From an uncultured Bacillaceae bacterium (GTDB lineage Bacteria > Bacillota > Bacilli > Bacillales > Pradoshiaceae), in NCBI GenBank assembly GCA_904501845.1, contig CAJGCH010000126.1, forward strand, positions 1 through 8,329: a stretch of 8,329 bases of DNA. The letters are read 5' to 3'. Each line of letters starts with the position of its first letter. Position 1 is the stretch's first letter. A program made the translations under genes and the position numbers. The notes under the pieces are model-generated. The model was not told where the DNA came from. It searched no databases and worked only from the letters and a program-made list of their open reading frames with translations. Positions 1-5,782 of the stretch are shown piece after piece.

Positions 1-1
1 G

Positions 2-424
2 GAATTCATCACGAAAGAGCAGGCAGAGGAGATTGATGTCGCTCAAATTCTCGGGTTTTTTGAAAGTGAAATCGGCCAGCGGATGAAGTCAGCGACAGCT
101 ATTCGCAAGGAAGTGCCGTTCACGATGGCTTACCCTGCGCAAGAAGCTTACCGTAACTGGGATGGCGGAGATGAGAACATCCTTGTTCAGGGGATTGTGG
201 ACTGCTTGTTTGAGGACGAGAATGGCCTTGTACTTGTGGATTACAAAACCGATGCCATCACTGGGAGGTTCCCGAATGGATTTGAGGAAGCAGAAGAAGT
301 TTTGAAGGCGCGCTATGAGAAGCAGATTGAATTATATACGCGCGCATTGGAGCAGATTTTGAAGAGGAAGATTCAGGAGAAATACCTGTTCTTCTTTGAT
401 GGTGCTCATTTAATAAAATTATAG
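2..424 (+). CDS. addA: ATP-dependent helicase/nuclease subunit A, C-terminal nuclease end (partial)
   Basis: This is the last 140 residues of AddA; the frame is open to the left edge, so the 5' part lies outside the window. AddA pairs with AddB in the cytoplasm to process double-strand breaks for recombination, the Firmicute counterpart of RecBCD. The visible part is the RecB-type nuclease domain. It shows GIVD (fragment residues 64-67), the catalytic DYKTD (80-84) after a hydrophobic beta strand, and the downstream QIELY helix motif (108-112) typical of this nuclease family. The Asp and Lys of DYKTD are the metal-binding and catalytic residues known for the family. An internal ATG at 83 is not a true start, because the homology continues upstream of it. 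The gene ends with TAG and is followed within 10 bases by a terminator, so it is the last gene of its operon here. Confidence 0.93.
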   Translation, partial: EFITKEQAEEIDVAQILGFFESEIGQRMKSATAIRKEVPFTMAYPAQEAYRNWDGGDENILVQGIVDCLFEDENGLVLVDYKTDAITGRFPNGFEEAEEVLKARYEKQIELYTRALEQILKRKIQEKYLFFFDGAHLIKL

Positions 425-433
425 GCATTGTTG

Positions 434-464
434 AAAGGCGTCCGGAGATTTTCGGACGCCTTTT
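434..464 (+). terminator. Intrinsic terminator of addA
   Basis: A perfect 11-bp stem (434-444 with 453-463, core GGCGTCCG/CGGACGCC) encloses an 8-base loop and runs into TTTTATTTG. It lies 9 bases after the addA stop, the expected place. The reverse strand of the same hairpin is followed by TTTCAACAAT, a poor U-tract, so it may also give weak termination for the convergent gerP operon. Confidence 0.9.
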
Positions 465-483
465 ATTTGTTTACAGGGAAGAC

Positions 484-501
484 AGTGCAAATAAATGCAC
501 T
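484..501 (-). other. Small inverted repeat downstream of gerPF
   Basis: AGTGCA (484-489) and TGCACT (496-501) form a 6-bp stem around the loop AATAAA, 27 bases beyond the gerPF stop. There is no U-tract after it on the minus strand, so it would be a weak terminator at best. No gene is visible in the rest of the 425-527 gap. Confidence 0.3.
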
Positions 502-527
502 AATTCACATATTTTATTGCCAAAAAA

Positions 528-746
528 TTAATAATTACCCGTAATCGGCTGGTCCACACCATTTACATCAAGAATGGAGTTGGCGCTCAACCCATTGGTA
601 TCAAAAATGATTCCGCCATTGATACCTGAACCGGATCCATTGACATTTTTGGCAGCATGTTTTGGCGAGATGACGAGTGAATCACCGAAGTGAATGATTC
701 CGCTTCCTGCATTGAGAATTTGAACGGAACCAACTAAAGCCGGCAA
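528..746 (-). CDS. gerPF: Spore germination protein GerPF
   Basis: This 72-residue protein is the last gene of the gerP operon. It belongs to the small GerPA/GerPF family, which begins MPA-IVG and carries a central GD followed by a Ser/Gly-rich stretch. Visible are MPALVG (1-6), a GIIHFGDS segment (about 16-23), a Gly/Ser/Asn-rich middle and a VDQPI motif near the C-terminus. GerP proteins are spore-coat components that let small germinants cross the coat to their receptors. No signal peptide or membrane segment is seen, consistent with a protein made in the mother cell. The start is TTG: GGGAGGG at 754-760 lies 7 bases upstream, and family members begin at this residue. Only 2 bases separate it from the gerPE stop. 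It is a paralogue of gerPA, and the F assignment rests mainly on operon position. Confidence 0.93.
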   Translation of the reverse strand: MPALVGSVQILNAGSGIIHFGDSLVISPKHAAKNVNGSGSGINGGIIFDTNGLSANSILDVNGVDQPITGNY

Positions 747-748
747 TA

Positions 749-1141
749 TTAATCCCTCCCTTCATTCGTTTGCCTCCTTCTCAATAGCTGCCTCACATTC
801 ATAACCCTCGATTCATTGCGCATATGACGGCTGTTGCCGATTTGGAGGAGCGATGAACTAGAAACGGCCTGTGATCGGATTTCTCCCACATAGATATATG
901 GATTCGCATTTATGAAACTCATCTGGATAGGTTCATAGACAGGGTCAAAAACAGGCTCGGCATAAAACACTTTATAGTCTCCGAAGTTTCCTTCATCTCC
1001 AAAAAATAATTCTTGTTCTCTTTGGTAAGCAAGAACATTATCAACAGAGTGATAATAGCGAAGTTCCCCTATTTCAAACGTCGCTCCCCGTGACACGATA
1101 GATACATGAACATTATTAACGATAGAGGTCCGTTCCCACAT
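749..1141 (-). CDS. gerPE: Spore germination protein GerPE
   Basis: A 130-residue protein and the fifth gene of gerP. It matches GerPE in length (B. subtilis about 133 residues) and in its pattern. An N-terminal RTSIVNNV segment (4-11) is followed by ATFEIGE (20-26), then a conserved AYQREQELFFGDEG block (38-51). After a less conserved Pro/acidic middle comes an SSSSLLQIGNS motif (about 94-104), and the C-terminal tail is basic. No membrane segment or signal peptide is visible. It acts in the spore coat with the other GerP proteins in germinant access. The ATG is preceded by GAGAGAGAGGACAA, a purine-rich site that is rather close to the start. It lies 14 bases after gerPD and ends 2 bases before gerPF, so one transcript is expected. 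Confidence 0.95.
   Translation of the reverse strand: MWERTSIVNNVHVSIVSRGATFEIGELRYYHSVDNVLAYQREQELFFGDEGNFGDYKVFYAEPVFDPVYEPIQMSFINANPYIYVGEIRSQAVSSSSLLQIGNSRHMRNESRVMNVRQLLRRRQTNEGRD
754..760 (-). promoter_or_regulatory. Ribosome binding site fixing the TTG start of gerPF
   Basis: GGGAGGG on the minus strand sits 7 bases before the TTG at 746 and lies inside the last codons of gerPE. No ATG is available at a suitable distance, so this site decides the start and suggests translational coupling. Confidence 0.75.
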
Positions 1142-1155
1142 TTGTCCTCTCTCTC

Positions 1156-1332
1156 TTATCTGGCCACTATAGGCTGCAATGGTCCGAATTCTAAAGCGCG
1201 GGGAGGTGTGTCCGAGGCAGTGAATAATTGCATGACCTCGGTGTCACCGACTTTCACGGCAGAGGCACTTGATATGGAGATTAGATGGACACTGCCAACA
1301 CTTACATGTTCATTGATCACTTGAAAATTCAT
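1156..1332 (-). CDS. gerPD: Spore germination protein GerPD (short gene)
   Basis: A 58-codon gene, the same length as B. subtilis GerPD as I recall it. Reading the minus strand from the ATG at 1332-1330 gives MNFQVINEHVSVG at the N-terminus, then an SSASAVKVGDTE segment (21-32), a DTPP motif (41-44) and an FGPLQP segment near the C-terminus, ending with TAA at 1158-1156. These blocks match GerPD: an SSS-hydrophobic-IGDTE segment, DTPP, then a GP-rich end. The start overlaps the gerPC stop by one base (TAATG), and its ribosome binding site AAGGAG lies inside the gerPC end, 8 bases upstream, so translation is probably coupled. It is a coat-associated protein of the GerP group, with no membrane segment. 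A minimum-length cut-off of 60 codons would miss it. Confidence 0.93.
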   Translation of the reverse strand: MNFQVINEHVSVGSVHLISISSASAVKVGDTEVMQLFTASDTPPRALEFGPLQPIVAR

Positions 1333-1949
1333 TAGGCATTCTCCTTCATGGATTCAGGGTAGACTTGCAGAAATCGGTTGATGGCATTTTGGATGTCTGA
1401 TTTTGTCACCTCGAGTATTTGCTCGCGTACCTGCGGCAGCTTGTGCTCATGCCTGTTATAGGGCGGTGTTTGATCGAGATAATGATGAATGCGCTGTGGA
1501 AGCTGGCGTGCTAAATCTTCCATGATGAAGGAGCGCATGTCTTCATCCGCTTTCCGATTGCAATATCGTTCTGCCTGCGTGAACACTTCCTCTTTATCCT
1601 TTTGGAATTCGCTCAGAATCTCATCTGTTAATTGGCGGACGAAATCTTCGCGCATCGGGAAATTGAAAGGGTCCAAAGAAGGCTCTGCATTAATAGCCAA
1701 TTCATCGATATTATTAAGATCATTAGGGGAGAGCCCGATGTTTAAGGTTCCTTCTAATCGTTCAATTTTCAATTGATCGAAATTGTATTCAATCTTATCG
1801 ATGCGAACGGGATTGTGCTGTTTTAGCTCAAGAAGTTCTCCTTGAACCTGCGCTAAATTATTTTCAAGCTTGCAGATGGCTTCTTTTTGGCTTTGAACGG
1901 TTTGCTGCAAATACATGAGCAGCTGTGTCAGGTTTTGCTGCAAACTCAT
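1332..1949 (-). CDS. gerPC: Spore germination protein GerPC
   Basis: At 205 residues this is the longest GerP protein and matches the usual length of the family. Residues 1-45 are rich in Leu, Gln and Glu with a heptad-like pattern, suggesting a coiled coil. They are followed by the conserved block IDKIEYNFDQLKIERLEG (50-67), then LNIGLSP. The rest is charged, with helices rich in Glu, Arg and Gln. No signal peptide or membrane segment is visible. GerPC is a spore-coat protein of the germinant-access group and may be the structural or organising member because of its coiled coil (inference). The start ATG follows the gerPB stop directly (TGAATG), with AAAGGGGTGA as ribosome binding site. The stop overlaps the gerPD start. 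Confidence 0.95.
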   Translation of the reverse strand: MSLQQNLTQLLMYLQQTVQSQKEAICKLENNLAQVQGELLELKQHNPVRIDKIEYNFDQLKIERLEGTLNIGLSPNDLNNIDELAINAEPSLDPFNFPMREDFVRQLTDEILSEFQKDKEEVFTQAERYCNRKADEDMRSFIMEDLARQLPQRIHHYLDQTPPYNRHEHKLPQVREQILEVTKSDIQNAINRFLQVYPESMKENA

Positions 1950-2171
1950 TCACCCCTTTCGATTTTGAATATCTACATGCTGTGCTGCTTGTTCGGTTTG
2001 AAATATAGGGTGTTCTGGTTCTGGTGCAGGAGCAGTAAATCCGCCGCTGTTGGTTAAGTAGGATTTTGCTTTTATAATGCCCGTGCTTCCAATTTGGAAG
2101 ACGGATGAATTAGCGATGGCGTTGATTTTAATCATGTTTATGTTAATGCTTTGTTTAATGAAGAAATTCAT
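1950..2171 (-). CDS. gerPB: Spore germination protein GerPB
   Basis: A 73-residue protein, near the family's usual length of about 77. The N-terminus (MNFFIKQSININMIKI, 1-16) is followed by the signature SSVFQIGSTGIIKAKSYL (22-39), then a Pro/Glu-rich tail (APAPEPEHP, 47-55) ending in a charged segment. It is the second gene of gerP and acts with the other GerP proteins in the spore coat. The ATG has AGGGGTG just upstream, which overlaps the 11-base gap after gerPA. The stop TGA abuts the ATG of gerPC. The proline-rich end is probably disordered. No membrane segment is visible. Confidence 0.93.
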   Translation of the reverse strand: MNFFIKQSININMIKINAIANSSVFQIGSTGIIKAKSYLTNSGGFTAPAPEPEHPIFQTEQAAQHVDIQNRKG

Positions 2172-2182
2172 ATCTCACACCC

Positions 2183-2404
2183 CTACAAAGTAAATGCGAT
2201 TGGCTCGTCGATTGCATCAGCGTCATACGTATTTGTTGCACTGTATGGATTGTTGACAGCCACATAATCACCGGTATTGAAGGATCCAGCTCCCGCAAAG
2301 GTCTTGGCGTTTGAATAGGGGGTAACCTTATAGATGTCCCCGACGTTAAAAATACCGCTGCTGCCGATTTGGAGAATTTGCACGACCCCGACTATACCTG
2401 GCAT
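2183..2404 (-). CDS. gerPA: Spore germination protein GerPA
   Basis: A 73-residue first gene of gerP, of the GerPA/GerPF family. It shows MPGIVGVVQI (1-10), GIFNVGD (17-23), GAGSFNTGD (38-46) and NNPYSATNTYDAD (51-63), all typical of GerPA, and ends with DEPIAFTL. Like its paralogue GerPF it has no membrane segment. GerPA is a coat protein required for germinants to reach their receptors. The ATG is preceded by AAGGTGAG at a good distance. A SigK-like promoter lies about 40-65 bases upstream, which agrees with late mother-cell expression known for gerP in B. subtilis. Its DNA shares a 13-base identity with gerPE at the LQIG codons. Confidence 0.95.
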   Translation of the reverse strand: MPGIVGVVQILQIGSSGIFNVGDIYKVTPYSNAKTFAGAGSFNTGDYVAVNNPYSATNTYDADAIDEPIAFTL

Positions 2405-2442
2405 ATTCTCACCTTCTCATTCGAATTATCAGTATACCTGTT

Positions 2443-2470
2443 TAGTATATGCCGGGTGGGCGAATAGGTG
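2443..2470 (-). promoter_or_regulatory. Candidate SigK promoter of the gerP operon
   Basis: On the minus strand CATATACTA (2451-2443) matches the SigK -10 consensus CATAnnnTA exactly. CACC (2470-2467) fits the short -35 AC element, with 15 bases between. Transcription would start near 2436 and give a leader of about 30 bases before gerPA. B. subtilis gerP is known to be SigK-dependent, so motif, position and biology agree. No start site has been measured here. Confidence 0.7.
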
Positions 2471-2566
2471 AGACAGTCAAGAAAATACAAACCCGAGACT
2501 TGAAAGCATATTGGAGTGCCGATTTTTTTAAATAATATCTTTTGGTAACTGATTCGGGAAAGAACC

Positions 2567-2575
2567 TGCTAAAAT
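2567..2575 (+). promoter_or_regulatory. Candidate extended -10 promoter for the DUF418 operon
   Basis: TGCTAAAAT is an extended -10 element (TGn before TAAAAT, 5 of 6 to TATAAT), 45 bases before the GTG start at 2621. No good -35 lies at 16-18 bases, which is acceptable for the extended type, and an AT-rich tract at 2521-2541 lies upstream. The 216-bp divergent gap 2405-2620 also holds the gerP promoter on the other strand. Nothing else is clear in it. Confidence 0.4.
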
Positions 2576-2620
2576 AGGAGTAGTAATTTGTCTATTCTGA
2601 CTATTTAAGGGGGAAATGGA

Positions 2621-3835
2621 GTGAAATTGCGTTCAATTCCGGAAACAAGCCGATTAACGGTTATCGATCTTCTGAGAGGGGTGGCCATACTTGGCATCTT
2701 GCTTGTCAACATGATTGATTTCCATGCTCCATTCCTGTATATGCAAGCCGATTATTGGGACGGCGCTGATTTTTATACATATGCTTTTGTGGATATTTTT
2801 GCCCAAGGGAATTTTTATCCGATGTTCGCGTTTTTATTCGGGTATGGCGCCGTCCTGTTAATGAAGAGAACAATCGAGAAAGGTATGTCTTTTCCGCGTC
2901 TTTTTTCGAGAAGGATGGCGTTCCTTCTGATTGTAGGGGTGTTCCATGCCTTTGTCATCTGGCATGGGGATATCCTGATTTCCTATGCGATTTGCGGCTG
3001 GGTCATCCTGCTTGTTTATAAGTTATCTGGGAAGGCGCTCCTGATGCTTTCGGTCTTGCTTTATACAATTCCATATGGGCTGCTCGGTTTCTTGTCCATT
3101 CTTATTAGTGTCCTCGAGCCGGATGCAGCTAAGGTGAAGACAGACTGGGATTCGGCGGCAGAAGCTGTTCAGGTGTATGGGAATGGGAGTATTGCGGAGA
3201 TTTTCTCATTCCGATTTGAAGAGTGGATGGCTGTAAATGGTCCCATGAGCTTTATTTTAATCTTTCTTTCCATCTTCCCTTGCATGCTTGCGGGAATGGC
3301 CTTCGCAAAGCTCGGTTGGCTATCGGATGCTGCCAGCCATCGGAAAAAGCTGCATGGGATGTTTTGGTGTTCTGTCATCATCGGATTGGGGCTGAAGATG
3401 TATCCTTATTTCGGGGGCTTTAATGCTGGCAGTCTTATCATGCAGGATAGCTTTGGCGGTCCGATATTGGCTTTAGCTTATATTACCGGAATTACACTTT
3501 TGTATGGCCGATTTACTTCCTTCCGAAAGCTGACAGAACCATTTGTTCCGCTTGGGCGAATGTCCATGACGAATTATCTGACTCAGTCTGTTTTTTGGAC
3601 GTTCATCTTTTATTCGTATGGCTTAGGTTTTTACGGACAAATTGGGATGCTTGCAGGGACCGTATTGGCCATTCTCTTTGTCGCACTTCAAGCCGTGTTC
3701 TCAGCTTATTGGCTCAAATCATTCCGCATGGGTCCAGTTGAATATGTCTGGCGTCTGGCGACATACGGAGGGAGGCAACCATTAAGAATCACGGCCATTG
3801 AGAAGGAGGAGAGCGGGAATTGGAGAGGGTTATGA
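2621..3835 (+). CDS. DUF418 (YeiB-type) polytopic membrane protein
   Basis: A 404-residue integral membrane protein with about nine or ten hydrophobic segments. Family marks are the N-terminal IDLLRGVAILGILLVN helix (15-30), FLFGYGA (71-77), HGDIL (115-119), the C-terminal GRMSMTNYLTQS (312-323) and GPVEYVWR (371-378), followed by the usual T-Y near the end. A long soluble loop lies at about 166-208. The function of DUF418 proteins is not settled. They resemble acyltransferase-3-like membrane proteins and a transport role has been suggested, but no substrate can be read from the sequence. The start is GTG with AAGGGGG at 2607-2613, 7 bases upstream. Its end overlaps the next gene by 16 bases, so the two are probably cotranscribed and coupled. 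B. subtilis relatives are YxaH and YrkO, but this locus is not their position. Confidence 0.9.
   Translation: MKLRSIPETSRLTVIDLLRGVAILGILLVNMIDFHAPFLYMQADYWDGADFYTYAFVDIFAQGNFYPMFAFLFGYGAVLLMKRTIEKGMSFPRLFSRRMAFLLIVGVFHAFVIWHGDILISYAICGWVILLVYKLSGKALLMLSVLLYTIPYGLLGFLSILISVLEPDAAKVKTDWDSAAEAVQVYGNGSIAEIFSFRFEEWMAVNGPMSFILIFLSIFPCMLAGMAFAKLGWLSDAASHRKKLHGMFWCSVIIGLGLKMYPYFGGFNAGSLIMQDSFGGPILALAYITGITLLYGRFTSFRKLTEPFVPLGRMSMTNYLTQSVFWTFIFYSYGLGFYGQIGMLAGTVLAILFVALQAVFSAYWLKSFRMGPVEYVWRLATYGGRQPLRITAIEKEESGNWRGL
3803..3810 (+). promoter_or_regulatory. Ribosome binding site fixing the TTG start at 3820
   Basis: AAGGAGGA lies inside the last codons of the DUF418 gene, 9 bases before TTG 3820. The alternative ATG at 3832 has only a GGAGAGGG ending 2 bases away, too close for initiation. 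The site therefore favours TTG and coupling. Confidence 0.65.
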
Positions 3836-4320
3836 TTATCGGGAGCGGGGGTGCTGGAAAGTCAACACTCGCCCGGGAAATGGGACTGCGTACAGGTTTG
3901 CCGGTCTTCCATTTAGATGCTGTTTACTGGAAACCGGGATGGGAACCGACTTCAAGGGAAGAGTGGGAACTGAAAATAAAAGAGATTTCGTGCGGTGCGA
4001 AGTGGATCATCGATGGCAATTATTCGGGTACCATGGATATTCGTCTCACTAATGCAGATACAATTATTTTTCTCGATTACTCTAGATGGGTGAATATGTA
4101 TGGAATCGTTAAACGAAGAATGATGTATCGGAAGAAGACGAGACCGGATATGAATGAAGGATGCAAGGAAAGGCTGGATTGGGCGTTTATCAAATGGGTG
4201 TGGAGCTTTGAGAGAGAGAAAGCTCCTCAATTACGTAAGAAGCTGCAGAACTTCCCGGATAAAGAGGTTCATCATTTTCGGAATCGAAAAGAGCTAAAAC
4301 TTTGGCAGAGCGGCCTATAA
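3820..4320 (+). CDS. FlaR-like P-loop NTPase / small kinase-type protein
   Basis: A 166-residue protein of the P-loop kinase superfamily. The type is often annotated 'DNA topology modulation protein FlaR-related' or adenylate-kinase-like. Visible are a Walker A GSGGAGKST (8-16), HLDAVYW (31-37) where an acceptor substrate would bind, the characteristic IIDGNY (63-68), a Walker-B-like strand TIIFLDY (81-87) and an Arg/Lys-rich lid region (97-108). It most likely transfers phosphate from ATP to an unidentified small acceptor, in the cytoplasm. The FlaR name comes from an old regulatory observation and should not be read as a DNA-binding function. The chosen start is TTG, supported by AAGGAGGA, which overlaps the DUF418 gene by 16 bases. 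A shorter form from ATG 3832 would lose four residues and keep Walker A. The next gene starts 20 bases later, so a three-gene operon is likely. Confidence 0.85.
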   Translation: MERVMIIGSGGAGKSTLAREMGLRTGLPVFHLDAVYWKPGWEPTSREEWELKIKEISCGAKWIIDGNYSGTMDIRLTNADTIIFLDYSRWVNMYGIVKRRMMYRKKTRPDMNEGCKERLDWAFIKWVWSFEREKAPQLRKKLQNFPDKEVHHFRNRKELKLWQSGL

Positions 4321-4340
4321 AAGAAAGGATGGATATAAGG

Positions 4341-5204
4341 ATGAAATTGGCGACGATTATACTGGAGGGTAAAGAAGCAGCTGGAATTATAGATGGAGAG
4401 TTTTTCTATGCATTGGAAGATGTTCGGGAATACGCGGAAGGACTCCCGGATGATTTGAACAAGCTAATCGAACATTCAGCAAAATGGCTGTCTGTATTAG
4501 GGGAAATCGATCTTTCAGCTCTTGAAGGAACGGCTGTTGAAACGCTCGAATTTGCGCCGCCTATCAAGCCAAATAAGAATATTTTTTGCATTGGGAAGAA
4601 CTATGCCGCACATGCGCGCGAGTTTGATGGAACTCCGCCTGAGAATATGATTGTCTTCACAAAGGCGCCAACGGCTGTTATTGGACATGAACAGCCCATC
4701 CCTTTACATGAAGGAGTTACGAATGAACTCGACTATGAGGGAGAACTCGCCGTTATCATCGGGAAGAAGGGCAAAGGAATCTCACGTGAAGAGGCAGACG
4801 AATACATCTTCGGCTATACAATCCTGAATGACATTACAGCAAGGGACCTGCAAGCGAGACATCAGCAATTCTTCCTCGGCAAAAGTCTAGATGGCACATG
4901 TCCGATTGGACCGTGGATTGTAACAAAGGATGAAGCAGGGAATGCGGGTGACCTTGAAATTGAGACAAAGGTAAATGGAGAGGTAAGGCAGCATGCGAGA
5001 ACATCCTTATTTCTCTTCCCGATTGATGAGATTATCGCAACCCTCTCAAAAGGGATGACCCTGGAGCCAGGTGACATTATTGCAACAGGAACACCTGCTG
5101 GAGTCGGTAAAGGATTCAAGCCCCCGCGCTACTTGAAGAATGGCGATGTCATTGAAATATATGTCGAATCCATTGGAACTTTGGTGAACAAAGTCCAACA
5201 ATAG
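4341..5204 (+). CDS. yisK: Fumarylacetoacetate hydrolase-fold enzyme, YisK-like
   Basis: A 287-residue enzyme of the FAH superfamily, whose members act on carbonyl acids by hydrolysis, decarboxylation or isomerisation with a divalent metal. The metal ligands are visible as E133-x-E135 in DYEGELAV and D164 in NDITARDLQ. Other family marks are IGKNYAAHA (84-92), FFLGKSLD (177-184) and the C-terminal GDIIATGTPAGVGKG (244-258). Much of residues 80-285 resembles B. subtilis YisK, reported as an oxaloacetate decarboxylase that associates with the Mbl cell-shape protein. That activity is likely but not proven here. The start at ATG 4341 gives the usual MK(F/L)AT beginning, with AAAGGA at 4324-4329. 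A TTG at 4302 would add 13 residues inside the previous gene and lacks a good ribosome binding site; ATG 4329 directly abuts the AAAGG. It lies 20 bases after the kinase-type gene, and yisL follows as in B. subtilis. Confidence 0.88.
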   Translation: MKLATIILEGKEAAGIIDGEFFYALEDVREYAEGLPDDLNKLIEHSAKWLSVLGEIDLSALEGTAVETLEFAPPIKPNKNIFCIGKNYAAHAREFDGTPPENMIVFTKAPTAVIGHEQPIPLHEGVTNELDYEGELAVIIGKKGKGISREEADEYIFGYTILNDITARDLQARHQQFFLGKSLDGTCPIGPWIVTKDEAGNAGDLEIETKVNGEVRQHARTSLFLFPIDEIIATLSKGMTLEPGDIIATGTPAGVGKGFKPPRYLKNGDVIEIYVESIGTLVNKVQQ

Positions 5205-5285
5205 TGCTTATTCGTCGAACTGCGTAAGCTATTATGCTACGATGGAATTGAGGTCAGATGTCAGCAGGAAAGGTGGGGAAATCAA

Positions 5286-5639
5286 ATGGGCGGAACAGTA
5301 GAACATATTTCTATGTGGATTTTGTTGGTCATCTTATTCTTTGTATCCTTTAAGATGACAGGAAAATCACTGAAAATCACGATGATGATCAATCGTGTGC
5401 TTTACATATTGATTATCGCGACAGGCGTGATGCTTCTCTTAGGCATTTCCAATATTAATGGGGAATATATTGCGAAGGCAATCGTTGGACTTTGGGTCAT
5501 CGTATCGATGGAAATGACTTCGGTCAAGCGCTCAAAGGGGAAGCCGTACAAATCATTCCTGATTCAATTCTGGATTGCTTTTGTACTTGTGTTGCTTCTC
5601 GGTTTCAGATTACCGATGGGCATTCAGCTTTTCGGATAA
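5286..5639 (+). CDS. yisL: YisL family (UPF0344) membrane protein
   Basis: A 117-residue membrane protein that matches YisL in length and layout. Four hydrophobic segments are seen at about 8-24, 36-53, 60-77 and 91-107. NGEYIAKAIVGL (58-69), an EM with following basic residues (76-82) and the ending LLLGFRLPMGIQLF (103-116) are typical. Its function is unknown; a small integral membrane protein is all that can be claimed. The ATG has AAAGGTGGGG at 5269-5278. The 81-base gap after yisK shows no terminator, so readthrough from yisK is likely. A weak TGCTACGAT -10-like sequence at about 5236-5244 might add a local promoter. Transcription ends at the strong hairpin 5680-5724. In B. subtilis wprA follows yisL, but here yisN follows at once. 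Confidence 0.9.
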   Translation: MGGTVEHISMWILLVILFFVSFKMTGKSLKITMMINRVLYILIIATGVMLLLGISNINGEYIAKAIVGLWVIVSMEMTSVKRSKGKPYKSFLIQFWIAFVLVLLLGFRLPMGIQLFG

Positions 5640-5679
5640 GAGAAGATATAAGAATACCTCTGATTTTGGAGCGTATAAG

Positions 5680-5724
5680 ACTGAAGGCAAGAACCTGGTG
5701 TCAGGGGCTGCCTTCAGTTTTTTT
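5680..5724 (+). terminator. Intrinsic terminator of yisL
   Basis: ACTGAAGGCA (5680-5689) pairs perfectly with TGCCTTCAGT (5709-5718), followed directly by a run of seven T. The loop can form an extra CCTG/CAGG stem (5694-5697 with 5702-5705). It starts 41 bases after the yisL stop and should end the yisK-yisL transcript. Confidence 0.92.
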
Positions 5725-5735
5725 ATGCTTTTTTC

Positions 5736-5771
5736 ACTAGGGAAAAGAACAGTCAAGGTCAACGCCCTAGT
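5736..5771. repeat. Inverted repeat between convergent yisL and yisN
   Basis: ACTAGGG (5736-5742) and CCCTAGT (5765-5771) are exact inverted arms of 7 bp around a 22-base spacer. The repeat lies 12 bases beyond the yisN stop (minus strand). There is no U-tract on the yisN side, so it is not a standard intrinsic terminator. It may stabilise the yisN mRNA end or assist termination. Confidence 0.45.
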
Positions 5772-5782
5772 CCATTCTTCAT

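Noticed and set aside
83..424. A separate 113-residue nuclease gene starting at ATG 83
   Set aside because: The frame is open to the left edge and upstream residues continue the AddA-like sequence, so this is a gene fragment cut by the window edge.
1106..1324. Plus-strand 72-codon frame across gerPE and gerPD
   Set aside because: The minus strand here fully explains the sequence with GerPD and the GerPE start.
1489..1776. Plus-strand 95-codon frame inside gerPC
   Set aside because: It is antisense to a well-recognised gene, rich in Ser/Arg as typical of shadow frames, and shows no motif.
3798..4230. Alternative frames over the FlaR-like gene on both strands
   Set aside because: The Walker A and IIDGNY motifs place the true frame at 3820-4320; the others lack motifs.
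4302..4340. Longer start (TTG 4302) for the YisK-like gene
   Set aside because: It has no good ribosome binding site, overlaps the previous gene and adds residues upstream of the usual family N-terminus.
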